Below, in pieces: positions 33,334 to 41,477 of a stretch of 64,000 bases of DNA. Below the pieces are notes generated by a model. That model had not been told where the DNA came from. It made no database searches and worked only from the letters and a program-made list of their open reading frames with translations. The position numbers were made by a program, and so were the translations under genes. Within the stretch, counting starts at the first letter, position 1; every line of letters starts with the position of its first letter. This DNA comes from Streptomyces marincola. Lineage in GTDB: Bacteria > Actinomycetota > Actinomycetes > Streptomycetales > Streptomycetaceae. The DNA lies in the NCBI RefSeq assembly GCF_020410765.1, contig NZ_CP084541.1, positions 3,352,501-3,416,500 of the forward strand, in the 5' to 3' direction.

Positions 33334-34704
33334 TCACCTCCAGCCCTCGGGGTCGCTGCCGCCCGGCACGTCCGCGCCCGGCTCGTAGGGCTCGCGCGTG
33401 AACACGAACGACCCCACGTCGATGTGGTCGACGGAGCCGTCCGCGCGGCGCGCCACCCGCAGCGTCTCCCCCGCGTAGTAGCCGTCGGTCCCCGTCCACG
33501 TCCCGTCCGCGGCCGGCAGGAACCGCGACCTGCGCCCCCCGTCCGCCAACGGCCCGAGCGACAGGACGCGCCCGTCGTGCAACCGGAGCGCGCACGGCGC
33601 GGAGCCCCAGTGCCACACGCCGGTGAGCGCGACCAGCTCGGGGTCCGCTTCGCGCGCCGGGCGCCACGGCTCGGGCGGCAGCGGCTCGTTCGTGGCGACC
33701 AGGTCGATCAGCCCGGCGGTCAGCGCGGCCGTCGCGACGCCGGACGTCGCGTTCGCCAGCGCCACCGCGCCCACCCGGTCCGCCGGGCTCACCCACACGC
33801 TGGCCACGAAGCCGGGCAGGGAGCCGCCGTGCCCCACGAGCAGTCGGCCCTGCCGCCGCGCCACTTGAACGCCGAGGCCGTAGCCGGTGTCCCAGTCCGC
33901 CGGCTCGGGCGCCGCCGCGGGCGTCCGCAGCTCCGCGAGCGCGGCCGGGCCGAGCACCCGGTCGTCGCCGTCCAGGAGGAAGGCGGCGAACGCGGCCAGG
34001 TCGCCCGTCGTCGACCACAACTGGCCCGCGGCGGCGAGCCGGCCGAGGTCGACCGCCGGCTCCGGCTGGCGCACGTCGGCGAAGGGGTGGACCGCCCAGC
34101 CCCTGGCGTGGGGCGCCGAGGGCAGCGGGCCGGTGCGCGTCATGCCGAGCGGCGCCAGCACCTCGGCGCGCAGCACCTCCGCCCAGGACGCGCCGCGCAG
34201 CGTCTCGATCAGCGCGCCGAGCAGCGCGTAGCCGGGGTTCGAGTAGTGGAACCGCCGTCCCGCCGGGTGCCGTTGGGGCCGCTCGCCGAAGATGTCGGCG
34301 AGTTCGGGGCGCAACGCGCCGTCCGTGCGCTCCCACCACGGGCCGCGCGCCTCGGCCGCGAGCCCCGCCGTGTGCCCGAGCAGCTGGGCCACGGTGGCCG
34401 TGCCGCCGTGCGGCGTGGCGACGTGCCGGCCCACCGGGTCCCCGAGATCGAGCAGCCCCTCGTCGCGCAGCCGCAGCACCTGCACCGCCGTCAGGGACTT
34501 CGTGATGGACCCGACGCGGTACTGGACGTCGGCCGGGTCGGCCCCCGGCGGCAGCTCGCCGCGCCCTCCTGACCACACCACCCGGCCCTCCCGCACGACC
34601 GCGGCGACCACGGAGGGCGCCCGGCCCTCCGCCTGGGTCACGGCGAGGCGGTGGTCGAGGGCGCGGCGGGTGGCGGGCAGCAGGTCCATGTGCGTGTGTG
34701 TCAT
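33334..34704 (-). CDS. Serine hydrolase of the beta-lactamase class C / S12 family
   Basis: 456 residues from the ATG at 34704; the frame extends further upstream, but the region is not protein-like. Catalytic set: SxxK Ser66-Ile-Thr-Lys69 (RVGSITKSL), YSN Tyr154-Ser-Asn156 (HYSNPGYALLG), and HGG at 292-294. A C-terminal lipocalin-like domain (about 340-456) is normal for this family. No signal peptide is visible, so the enzyme is probably cytoplasmic; it may be an esterase or D-aminopeptidase rather than an antibiotic-destroying beta-lactamase. Monocistronic. Confidence 0.9.
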   Translation of the reverse strand: MTHTHMDLLPATRRALDHRLAVTQAEGRAPSVVAAVVREGRVVWSGGRGELPPGADPADVQYRVGSITKSLTAVQVLRLRDEGLLDLGDPVGRHVATPHGGTATVAQLLGHTAGLAAEARGPWWERTDGALRPELADIFGERPQRHPAGRRFHYSNPGYALLGALIETLRGASWAEVLRAEVLAPLGMTRTGPLPSAPHARGWAVHPFADVRQPEPAVDLGRLAAAGQLWSTTGDLAAFAAFLLDGDDRVLGPAALAELRTPAAAPEPADWDTGYGLGVQVARRQGRLLVGHGGSLPGFVASVWVSPADRVGAVALANATSGVATAALTAGLIDLVATNEPLPPEPWRPAREADPELVALTGVWHWGSAPCALRLHDGRVLSLGPLADGGRRSRFLPAADGTWTGTDGYYAGETLRVARRADGSVDHIDVGSFVFTREPYEPGADVPGGSDPEGWR

Positions 34705-34847
34705 GGCGTCACACTTACCGTGCGGAACGGTCCGGTGCCAGGGGCTTCCGCAGGCGCGCACCGGGCACCGACGGCGGGCACCGGACGGCGGGCGGCACGT
34801 CCGGTTCGTTCAAGACCGGCCGGTCCGCCGCTGCCTAGGCTGCCGCC

Positions 34848-35255
34848 ATGACACCTCGACTCGACCTCATCGGCATCGTCAGCGACGACATCCCCGCCTC
34901 CCTCGCCTTCTACCGGCGCCTCGGCCTCGACATCCCCGAGGGCGCGGAGAGCGAACCGCACGTGGAGACGACGCTGCCGAGCGGCCTCCGCCTCGCCTGG
35001 GACGACGCGAAGGTCTTCGGCGACGGCGCCTCGGGCGGCGACCGGCCGACCGCGCGGCGCATCGTCCTCTCGTTCCTCTGCGACAGCCCGGCCGACGTCG
35101 ACGCGCAGTACGCCGACCTGGTGCGGGCCGGGTACACGGGGGAGAAGGAGCCGTGGGACGCGTTCTGGGGGCAGCGGTACGCCGTCGTGCTCGACCCGGA
35201 CGGCAACGGCATCGACCTGTTCGCCTGGCTCGAAACGGGTCAGGCGGGCTCCTGA
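34848..35255 (+). CDS. VOC family protein (glyoxalase/bleomycin-resistance fold)
   Basis: 135 residues from the ATG at 34848. Paired beta-alpha-beta-beta-beta units: VSDDIPASLAFYRRLGLDIP ... and LVRAGYTGEKEPWDAFWGQRYAVVLDPDGNGIDLFAW. His38 in EPHVE and Glu at the second module may hold a metal. It is divergent from the serine hydrolase gene (143 bp) and its last 16 bases overlap the convergent AraC-type gene. Enzymatic role undetermined. Confidence 0.88.
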   Translation: MTPRLDLIGIVSDDIPASLAFYRRLGLDIPEGAESEPHVETTLPSGLRLAWDDAKVFGDGASGGDRPTARRIVLSFLCDSPADVDAQYADLVRAGYTGEKEPWDAFWGQRYAVVLDPDGNGIDLFAWLETGQAGS

Positions 35256-36001
35256 GCCGCCGCGAGCTCGCGCGGCGCCGGGTCACCGACCCGCCCGGCC
35301 AGCAGCGCCGATATCGGCACCCCGGCCAGCTCCCGCACCTCGCGCGCCAGGTGCGCCTGGTCCGCGTACCCGGCGAGCGCGGCCGTCGCCACGAGCGGCG
35401 TGCCCTCCCTGGCCAGGGCGAGCGCCCGCTGCATCCGCAGCACCCGCGCGAGCGTCTTCGGCCCGTAGCCGAACGCCGCGCGGCTGCGCCGCCGCAGCTG
35501 CCGCTCGCTCAGGCCGAGCCGCCACGCGGTCTCGGCCACCCCCCGGCCGGCGCCGGTCGCCTCCACCACCGCGCGCCGCCACGCGCCCTCCCCCGCGGGC
35601 GGCCCGGCGCGCAGCAGCCGCTCCTCGGCCAGCGCCTCAAGCGCCTCGCCGGGTCGCGGCGCCGCCGCGAGCCGTTCGGCGAGCTCGCGCGCCCGCGCGT
35701 CGCCCCACAGCGCGCCGAGCGGCACGCGCCGGTCCGTCAGCTGGTCGGCCGGCACCCCGAGCACGAGCGGACCCGCCCCGGGCGCGAGACGCAGACCGGT
35801 GCACCGCTGCCCGTCCGTGACCGTCCACACGTGCGCCCGCGTGTCGGGACCCGCCACGGACAACTCCCCGTCCCGCCACAGCAGGTCCATGCAGCCGTCG
35901 GGCAGGACCCGGCCCGACGAGGTCGCGTCCGCCCTGCTGTGCCACACCACCGCGCCGTCCCCCAGGCGCGAGGCCCGTTCCCTGTACACACCGTCGAGCA
36001 T
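35240..36001 (-). CDS. AraC family transcriptional regulator
   Basis: 253 residues from the ATG at 36001; TTG at 36019, GTG at 36013 and GTG at 35989 are alternatives, and no start has a clear RBS. N-terminal domain resembles the DUF6597 sensor (VVWHSRADATSSGRVLPDGCMDLLWRDGEL). The C-terminal double helix-turn-helix is GVAETAWRLGLSERQLRRRS and TPLVATAALAGYADQAHLAR. It lies between two VOC genes: it overlaps the first convergently and is divergent from the second (36085), which it may control. Confidence 0.88.
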   Translation of the reverse strand: MLDGVYRERASRLGDGAVVWHSRADATSSGRVLPDGCMDLLWRDGELSVAGPDTRAHVWTVTDGQRCTGLRLAPGAGPLVLGVPADQLTDRRVPLGALWGDARARELAERLAAAPRPGEALEALAEERLLRAGPPAGEGAWRRAVVEATGAGRGVAETAWRLGLSERQLRRRSRAAFGYGPKTLARVLRMQRALALAREGTPLVATAALAGYADQAHLAREVRELAGVPISALLAGRVGDPAPRELAAAQEPA

Positions 36002-36084
36002 GCCGCACGCCACTGACAAACGCGGCGCGACCGCGCGGCGGGGCCGGTGCCCGCCGGCCGGGGGCGGCGTGGCAGCGTCGACCC

Positions 36085-36507
36085 ATGCGCCACCTGGCCC
36101 TGATCACCCTGGTCGTTCCCGACTACGACGAAGCCATCGCCCACTACACGGGCGCGCTGGGCTTCACCCTCCGCGAGGACACCCCGCTCGGGCCGCCCGA
36201 GCCGCCCGGCAAGCGCTGGGTCGTCGTCGCCCCGGACCCGGACGCGGCCACCGGCTTCCTGCTGGCCCGGGCCGCGACGCCGCGCCAGCGCGAGCGCGTG
36301 GGCGACCCGACCGGCGGGCGCGTCGCGTTCTTCCTGCACACGGACGACTTCGCGGCCGACGTCGACCGCCTCACCGCCGCGGGCGTCACCTTCGTGCGCC
36401 CGCCGAGGACGGAACCGTACGGCACGGTCGCGGTCTTCACCGACCGCTACGGGAACCTCTTCGACCTCATCCAGCCCGCCCGGCCCGCCGGCGGCGCCAC
36501 CGGCTGA
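36085..36507 (+). CDS. VOC family protein (glyoxalase-like)
   Basis: 140 residues from the ATG at 36085. VPDYDEAIAHYTGALGFTLRED starts the first module; RVAFFLHTDDFAADVDRLTAAGVTFVRPPRTEPYGTVAVFTDRYGNLFDLIQP gives the second. The likely metal ligands are His4 in RHLALITL and Glu near the C-terminal strand. It is divergent from the AraC-type gene by 83 bp and is its obvious target. Confidence 0.9.
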   Translation: MRHLALITLVVPDYDEAIAHYTGALGFTLREDTPLGPPEPPGKRWVVVAPDPDAATGFLLARAATPRQRERVGDPTGGRVAFFLHTDDFAADVDRLTAAGVTFVRPPRTEPYGTVAVFTDRYGNLFDLIQPARPAGGATG

Positions 36508-36560
36508 GTACCCCGGCTCCCCCGCGTCCCCCGCCCGCTCCCGGCCGGGCGACCGCCCGG

Positions 36561-37538
36561 TCAGGCGAACGCGGGCGACATCGCCGCGGCCGTCCTCAGG
36601 TGCGGCGCGGCCAGGTCCTCCCTGCCCAGCCGCTGGAGGGCACGGCCGAGCATCAGCCGCGCGTACGCGTCGTCGGGCGCCTCGTCGACGAGCCGCTCCA
36701 GAACGGCGCGCGCCCGGTTCAGCTGGGCGGAGTGGTAGTAGGCGCGGGCCGCGGCCCTGCGCACGTTGAGGTCTGCCGCGTGCTGGTCGAGCAGGGGCCG
36801 CAGCAGGGTCAGCGCGCCGAGCGGATCGCGCTGGTCGAGCAGCGATTCGGCCCAGCGCAGCCGCCGCACCTCGTCGGGCAGCGGGCGGGCCGGTTCGCCC
36901 GCCGCGACGAAGTCCGCGATCACCTCGGGCGGCTGGGCGCCGGCCAGCGCGCGGTCGCCGGCCACGATCGTCGGCGAGGTCGCGATGCCCCTGGCCCGCC
37001 CGATCAGGAGGAGTTCGCGCACCTCGTGGTCGCCCGCGCCGGTTTCGAGCAGCGCGGCGCCCTCGGGGAAGCCGGAACGGGCGGCCACGGCGCCGAGGCG
37101 GCGCCGGTCGCCGATGTCGTCCCCGTCGACGAAGTGCGCCCTCATCACCTGCTCGGCCACCTCGTTCTGGAGCGCGGGGCCGCCGTGTCCGAGGGCCAGG
37201 TGCAGCAGCCGGTGGGCGTCGTGGCTTCCGGCCCGCCAGGCCGCACCGAACCGCGGCCCAAGACCCTCGTCCGCCGCGGCGCGGGAGACGCGCGCCCGGT
37301 TCTCGTCCGGGGACAGCCCGGGCGCGCACTGCCGCAGCGCGGCGTCCGCCGCGGGGTCGCGCCGGGCCTCCTCGAAGGGGACCGCCGCGTCAGGAGCGGT
37401 CGGGTCGATCCGGTAGGGGCGCCAGACCACCTCGGCCCCGGCCCCCGCGGCCCGCGGCGCCGCCAGCGCCTTCTCCAGCCGCCGCTTGCCGATGTACGCC
37501 CAGGGGCAGACCACGTCCGCCCAGATCTCGATACGCAT
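36561..37538 (-). CDS. FrnE/DsbA-like oxidoreductase fused to a TPR-like C-terminus
   Basis: 325 residues from the ATG at 37538. The DsbA-type thioredoxin fold with helical insertion spans residues 1-215: MRIEIWADVVCPWAYIGKRR, SHDAHRLLHLA, AHFVDGDDIGD, ATSPTIVAGDRALAGAQ. The active site is Cys11-Pro-Trp-Ala14, so the resolving second cysteine of CPWC is missing. From about 225 a TPR-like helical array follows (SLLDQRDPLGALTLLRPLLDQ). Loss of Cys14 suggests it acts as a GST-like or isomerase-type enzyme, or as a chaperone, rather than an oxidant. Divergent from the TetR gene. Confidence 0.88.
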   Translation of the reverse strand: MRIEIWADVVCPWAYIGKRRLEKALAAPRAAGAGAEVVWRPYRIDPTAPDAAVPFEEARRDPAADAALRQCAPGLSPDENRARVSRAAADEGLGPRFGAAWRAGSHDAHRLLHLALGHGGPALQNEVAEQVMRAHFVDGDDIGDRRRLGAVAARSGFPEGAALLETGAGDHEVRELLLIGRARGIATSPTIVAGDRALAGAQPPEVIADFVAAGEPARPLPDEVRRLRWAESLLDQRDPLGALTLLRPLLDQHAADLNVRRAAARAYYHSAQLNRARAVLERLVDEAPDDAYARLMLGRALQRLGREDLAAPHLRTAAAMSPAFA

Positions 37539-37552
37539 GGCGGAGACACTAT

Positions 37553-37588
37553 CCAACAGTTGTCGGCCAGTAAACCGACATTCGTTGG
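37553..37588. promoter_or_regulatory. Operator-like 14-bp inverted repeat between FrnE-like and TetR genes
   Basis: CCAACAGTTGTCGG at 37553-37566 and CCGACATTCGTTGG at 37575-37588 are inverted relative to each other with 11 of 14 matching positions and an 8-bp spacer. It fills the middle of the 64-bp gap between the two divergent ATGs. A TetR dimer pair on such a site would repress both genes. Confidence 0.65.
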
Positions 37589-37602
37589 CTAACGTACGTG
37601 CC

Positions 37603-38160
37603 ATGAACCCGGACGATCCCCGCGCCGTGCGCAGCAGGACCCGGCTGCGCGCGGCCGTACTTGAGCTGGCCACCGCCAAGGACCCCGCGGCGATCACCAT
37701 GTCGGAGGTCGCGAAGCGGGCCGGCGTGAACCGGACCACGGTCTACCAGCACTTCCCCGACGTGAACGCGCTGGTGACGGACGCCATGGAGGAGGCGGTC
37801 GCGCAGGTGGCGGGCGCGGCGGCCCTGTGCCCGCTCGACGCCCCGCGCGACGAGGTGCCCCAGCCGCTGGAGACGCTGTTCCGGCACGTCACCGACAGCG
37901 CGGCCCTGTACCGGCACATGCTGGGGCCCCAGGGGAGCGCCCGGTTCGCCGCGCGCATGCGGGAGCGGCTGACGGCCGAACTCGCCGCCTCCTTCCGCGC
38001 CGGACGGCGCCCCCCGGGCTTCGACGACGTGCCGCCGGAGACGCACGCCGCCTACCTGGCCGGCGCCCTGATCGGCGTGCTCGCCACCTGGATCACGGAC
38101 GAGGTCCCGGCCCCGGCCGAGGAGACGGCCCTGGCGTTCTGGCGGCTCTTCCGGCCGTGA
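37603..38160 (+). CDS. TetR/AcrR family transcriptional regulator
   Basis: 185 residues from the ATG at 37603; an in-frame extension back to 37486 would run through the FrnE-like gene and is rejected. The HTH is RLRAAVLELATAKDPAAIT and SEVAKRAGVNRTTVYQHFPD, followed by a helical TetR_C-33-like ligand domain. It is divergent from the FrnE-like gene and shares the inverted repeat at 37553-37588. A short hairpin at 38180-38202 ends transcription. Confidence 0.92.
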   Translation: MNPDDPRAVRSRTRLRAAVLELATAKDPAAITMSEVAKRAGVNRTTVYQHFPDVNALVTDAMEEAVAQVAGAAALCPLDAPRDEVPQPLETLFRHVTDSAALYRHMLGPQGSARFAARMRERLTAELAASFRAGRRPPGFDDVPPETHAAYLAGALIGVLATWITDEVPAPAEETALAFWRLFRP

Positions 38161-38179
38161 CACCGGGCCCGCCCGCGGC

Positions 38180-38202
38180 CGGTCGGGGCACCCGCCCGAC
38201 CG
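38180..38202. terminator. Convergent hairpin between TetR and dnaB
   Basis: CGGTCGGG - 7-base loop - CCCGACCG: an 8-bp perfect stem between the converging tetR-type and dnaB stops, 20 bp after the former. Confidence 0.55.
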
Positions 38203-38209
38203 CCTCGGG

Positions 38210-39649
38210 TCAGAAGCCGCCCTCCATGTTGACGAAGCGCGAGTAGTGGCCCTGGAACGCCACGGTGATCGTCGCCGTCGGGCCGTTCCTGTGCTTGGCC
38301 ACGATCAGGTCCGCCTCGCCCGCGCGCGGCGACTCCTTCTCGTAGGCGTCCTCGCGGTGCAGCAGGATGACCATGTCGGCGTCCTGTTCGATCGATCCCG
38401 ACTCACGGAGGTCGGAGACCATCGGCTTCTTGTCGGTGCGCTGCTCGGGTCCGCGGTTCAGCTGGGAGAGCGCCACCACGGGCACCTCAAGCTCCTTGGC
38501 CAGCAGCTTCAGGTTCCTGGACATCTCGGACACCTCCTGCTGCCGGCTCTCGGGGCGGCGGCTGCCGCCCGCCTGCATCAGCTGGAGGTAGTCGATGACG
38601 ATGAGCCGCAGGTCGTTGCGCTGCTTCAGGCGGCGGCACTTGGCCCGGATCTCCATCATCGACAGGTTGGGCGAGTCGTCGATGTACAACGGGGCCTCGT
38701 TGACCTCCGCCATCTGCCGGGCCAGGCGGTTCCAGTCCTCGTCGGTCATGCTGCCGGAACGCATGTGGTGCAGCGCCACGCGCGCCTCGGCCGACAGGAG
38801 GCGCATCGCGATCTCGTTGCGCCCCATCTCCAGGGAGAAGATGACGCTCGGCAGCTTGTGCTTGATCGAACAGGCCCTGGCGAAGTCGAGCGCGAGCGTC
38901 GACTTGCCCATCGCGGGCCGCGCGGCGATCACGATCATCTGGCCGGGGTGCAGCCCGTTGGTCAGGGAGTCGAGGTCGGTGAACCCGGTGGGCACGCCGG
39001 TCATCTCGCCGCTGCGGTTGCTGATGGCCTCGATCTCGTCGAGCGCGCCCTCCATGATGTCGCCGAGCGGCAGGTAGTCCTCGGCCGTCCGCTGCTCGGT
39101 GACGGCGTAGACCTCGGCCTGCGCGGCGTTGACGATGTCGTCGACGTCGCCGTCCGCCGCATACCCCATCCGGGTGATGCGCGTGCCGGCCTGCACCAGC
39201 CGCCGCAGCACCGCGCGGTCGTGCACGATCTCGGCGTAGTACTCCGCGTTGGCCGCCGTCGGCACCGTGTTGACCAGCTGGTGCACGTAGCCGGCGCCGC
39301 CGACGCGTGCCAGCTCGCCGCGCTTGGTCAGCTCGGCGGAGATGGTGATGGGGTCGGCCGGCTCGCCCTTCGCGTACAGGTCGAGGATCGCCGTGTAGAT
39401 CGTCTCGTGCGCGGGCTTGTAGAAGTCGGGGCCGCGCAGGACCTCGACCACGTCGGCGATGGCGTCCTTGGACAGCAGCATGCCGCCGAGCACCGACTGC
39501 TCGGCCGCGAGGTCCTGGGGCGGCAGCCGCTCGAACTCCGCGCGCTCCTCGTCGCCGCCCTCCGGGCTGTGCCGCGGTCGCGCGACGGGAGGGGCCTCCC
39601 CGGTGTCGGGCCCGCCCCATGGCCCCGCGTGCTCGTCGAGATCAGCCAC
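38210..39649 (-). CDS. dnaB: Replicative DNA helicase DnaB
   Basis: 479 residues from the GTG at 39649, with GGAGGGAGG upstream. N-terminal domain (about 40-150: LPPQDLAAEQSVLGGMLL), then the RecA-type ATPase: Walker A ARPAMGKST (243-251), Walker B LIVIDYLQLM, and the C-terminal arginine-finger region AKHRNGPTAT. It is the ring helicase at the fork, loaded at oriC. It is monocistronic here, and the intergenic region upstream contains DnaA-box-like sequences in register (39793-39857). No intein is present, although actinobacterial dnaB is often an intein site. Confidence 0.97.
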   Translation of the reverse strand: MADLDEHAGPWGGPDTGEAPPVARPRHSPEGGDEERAEFERLPPQDLAAEQSVLGGMLLSKDAIADVVEVLRGPDFYKPAHETIYTAILDLYAKGEPADPITISAELTKRGELARVGGAGYVHQLVNTVPTAANAEYYAEIVHDRAVLRRLVQAGTRITRMGYAADGDVDDIVNAAQAEVYAVTEQRTAEDYLPLGDIMEGALDEIEAISNRSGEMTGVPTGFTDLDSLTNGLHPGQMIVIAARPAMGKSTLALDFARACSIKHKLPSVIFSLEMGRNEIAMRLLSAEARVALHHMRSGSMTDEDWNRLARQMAEVNEAPLYIDDSPNLSMMEIRAKCRRLKQRNDLRLIVIDYLQLMQAGGSRRPESRQQEVSEMSRNLKLLAKELEVPVVALSQLNRGPEQRTDKKPMVSDLRESGSIEQDADMVILLHREDAYEKESPRAGEADLIVAKHRNGPTATITVAFQGHYSRFVNMEGGF

Positions 39650-39792
39650 CGACCCCGCCTCCCTCCGGCTTCGAACCGCCGTGCGCTTCTTTCCTACGGC
39701 ACGGCTCTGACATTCTCGCCGAGCCGAGGCCCGCGCCGTCGCCCCGGTCCCGGCAGCCGGGCGGGCGGCGCGGCGGGCCGGGGCGGGCAGAG

Positions 39793-39857
39793 TTATCCAC
39801 AGGCTATGTGGATTTCAGATCACACCCTGTGGACAACGGTCCGATTCCTGTGGACAA
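39793..39857. promoter_or_regulatory. DnaA-box cluster with 21-bp phasing upstream of dnaB
   Basis: Perfect box TTATCCACA at 39793-39801; three boxes in the opposite orientation, TGTGGATTT at 39807-39815 (two mismatches) and two perfect TGTGGACAA at 39828-39836 and 39849-39857. The last three are spaced exactly 21 bp apart, two helical turns, so DnaA would bind on one face. TTGTCCACA is the preferred DnaA box in Streptomyces. DnaA-box clusters outside oriC are known in this genus and can titrate DnaA or regulate transcription. Confidence 0.7.
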
Positions 39858-40032
39858 CGATCGGGCGGCACGCGCGACGCCCGGCGAACGGCTCGCGTCG
39901 CACCCCGCGTGAGCTGCGCCTTCACCCTTCGCACGCATGAGTGACCAAGCGGTGCGGCGCACACGGAACGGCTTCCCGCCGCACCACGCGCGGCCACGTG
40001 CCGCCGTGTGATGAGTAAGGACCCTGGACCCC

Positions 40033-40061
40033 TTGCGTCCATTACCTGTGGATGTTTGGAT
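40033..40061 (+). promoter_or_regulatory. Candidate leaderless promoter of the MATE gene
   Basis: TTGCGT at 40033-40038, 17 bp, TTGGAT at 40056-40061, six bases before the ATG at 40068. The spacer contains TGTGGATGT, a partial DnaA box. The -10 is poor, so this is tentative. Confidence 0.28.
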
Positions 40062-40067
40062 CGGACC

Positions 40068-41432
40068 ATGTCCCCACCGTCACCGCCCGCCGCTCCCCTC
40101 GCGGGTGACCGGCGGAAACGGGCCCGCGGCCAGGACCGCGAGATCCTCGCGCTCGCCCTCCCCGCCTTCGGCGCGCTCGTCGCCGAACCGCTGTTCCTCA
40201 TGGCCGACAGCGCGATGATCGGGCACCTCGGCACCCCCCAGCTCGCCGGCCTCGGCATCGCCGCCGCCCTGCTGACCACCGCGGTCAACGTCTTCGTCTT
40301 CCTCGCCTACGCCACCACCGCCTCGGTCGCCCGCAGCGTCGGCGCCGGCCGGCTCGCCACCGCGATCAGGCAGGGCATGGACGGCATCTGGCTCGCCGTC
40401 GTCCTCGGCCTGCTGCTGGTCGCCGCCCTCGTGCCGGCGGCACCCGCCCTCGTCGACGCGTTCGGCGCGTCCGCGACCGCGGCCCCGCACGCCACCGACT
40501 ACCTGCGGATCAGCGCACTCGGCATGCCGGCCATGCTGATCGTGCTCGCCGCGACCGGCGTGCTCCGCGGCCTCCAGGACACCAGGACCCCGCTGTACGT
40601 CGCCATCGGCGGGTTCTCGGCCAACATCGTCCTCAACGCCCTGTTCATCTACGGCCTCGACGGCGGCGTCGCCGGCTCGGCCTGGGGCACCGTGCTCGCC
40701 CAGTACGGCATGGCCGCCGTCTACCTGCGCGTGGTCGTCCGCGGCGCGCGGCGGCACGGGGCCGACCTGCGCCCGAGCCGCACGGGCATCCTCGCCAACG
40801 CCAGGGCCGGCGTTCCGCTGCTGGTCCGCACGCTCTCGCTGCGGGCCGTGCTGCTGATCGCCACCGCGGTGGCCGCCCGGCTCGGTGACACCGACGCGGC
40901 GGCCCACCAGATCGCGCTCACCCTGTGGACGCTCCTGGCGTTCGCCCTGGACGCCATCGCCATCGCGGGACAGGCCATCGTCGGCCGCCTGCTGGGCGCG
41001 GGGGACACCGCGGGCGCGCGGGCCGCCTGCCGGCGCATGGTCGGCTGGGGCGTGGCCACCGGCGCCCTGCTCGCCGTCCTGGTCGTCGCGGCGAGCCCCC
41101 TGGTCCTGCGGGCGTTCACCGGGGATCAGGAGGTGCGCGACCTGCTGCTCCCCGTCCTGCTCGTGGTGGCGCTGACCCAGCCGGTCGCGGGCGTGGTGTT
41201 CGTCCTCGACGGCGTCCTCATGGGAGCGGGGGACGGGCCGTACCTGGCCTGGGCGATGCTGCTCACCCTCGCCGTGTTCGCACCCGTGGCCCTGCTCGTG
41301 CCGGTGGCCGGGGGCGGGATCACCGCCCTGTGGTGGGCCATCGCGGGGCTGATGATGGGCACCCGGCTGGTCACCCTCGCGCTGCGCGCGAGGACCGGGC
41401 GCTGGGTCGTCGCCGGGGCGGTCCGGGCGTGA
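40068..41432 (+). CDS. MATE family efflux transporter (DinF-like)
   Basis: 454 residues from the ATG at 40068. Twelve TM segments, with the MATE pattern ALPAFGALVAEPLFLMADSAMIGHLGTPQLAGLGIAAAL in TM1-2 and the paired half beginning near residue 245 (AGVPLLVRTLSLRAVLLIATAVAARLG). The DinF subfamily is typical of this locus in streptomycetes. It is probably a drug/Na+ or H+ antiporter; the substrate is unknown. A perfect 12-bp hairpin (41435-41471) follows, shared with rplI. Confidence 0.92.
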   Translation: MSPPSPPAAPLAGDRRKRARGQDREILALALPAFGALVAEPLFLMADSAMIGHLGTPQLAGLGIAAALLTTAVNVFVFLAYATTASVARSVGAGRLATAIRQGMDGIWLAVVLGLLLVAALVPAAPALVDAFGASATAAPHATDYLRISALGMPAMLIVLAATGVLRGLQDTRTPLYVAIGGFSANIVLNALFIYGLDGGVAGSAWGTVLAQYGMAAVYLRVVVRGARRHGADLRPSRTGILANARAGVPLLVRTLSLRAVLLIATAVAARLGDTDAAAHQIALTLWTLLAFALDAIAIAGQAIVGRLLGAGDTAGARAACRRMVGWGVATGALLAVLVVAASPLVLRAFTGDQEVRDLLLPVLLVVALTQPVAGVVFVLDGVLMGAGDGPYLAWAMLLTLAVFAPVALLVPVAGGGITALWWAIAGLMMGTRLVTLALRARTGRWVVAGAVRA

Positions 41433-41434
41433 CG

Positions 41435-41471
41435 GCCGTGGCCGGGCCCCCGGACGGGACCCGGCCACGGC
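41435..41471. terminator. Bidirectional terminator between MATE and rplI
   Basis: GCCGTGGCCGGG at 41435-41446 pairs perfectly with CCCGGCCACGGC at 41460-41471 around a 13-base loop. It follows the MATE stop by two bases and precedes the rplI stop by seven, so it can end both transcripts. Confidence 0.78.
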
Positions 41472-41477
41472 ACGGAC

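Larger units (their letters stand above)
39650..40067. other. dnaB-MATE intergenic region
   Basis: 418 bp without a convincing gene. It holds the DnaA-box-like array at 39793-39857 and, at the right end, a partial box TGTGGATGT (40047-40055) inside a candidate MATE promoter. The rest is GC-rich with no strong hairpin. Confidence 0.7.

Noticed and set aside
33334..34704. Antibiotic-resistance beta-lactamase
   Set aside because: The S12 fold is present but there is no signal peptide, and the C-terminal domain is that of esterase/peptidase relatives.
39793..39857. Possibility that the DnaA boxes are oriC
   Set aside because: Only four boxes and no dnaA or dnaN next to it; Streptomyces oriC has far more boxes and lies between those genes, which should be beyond the right edge.
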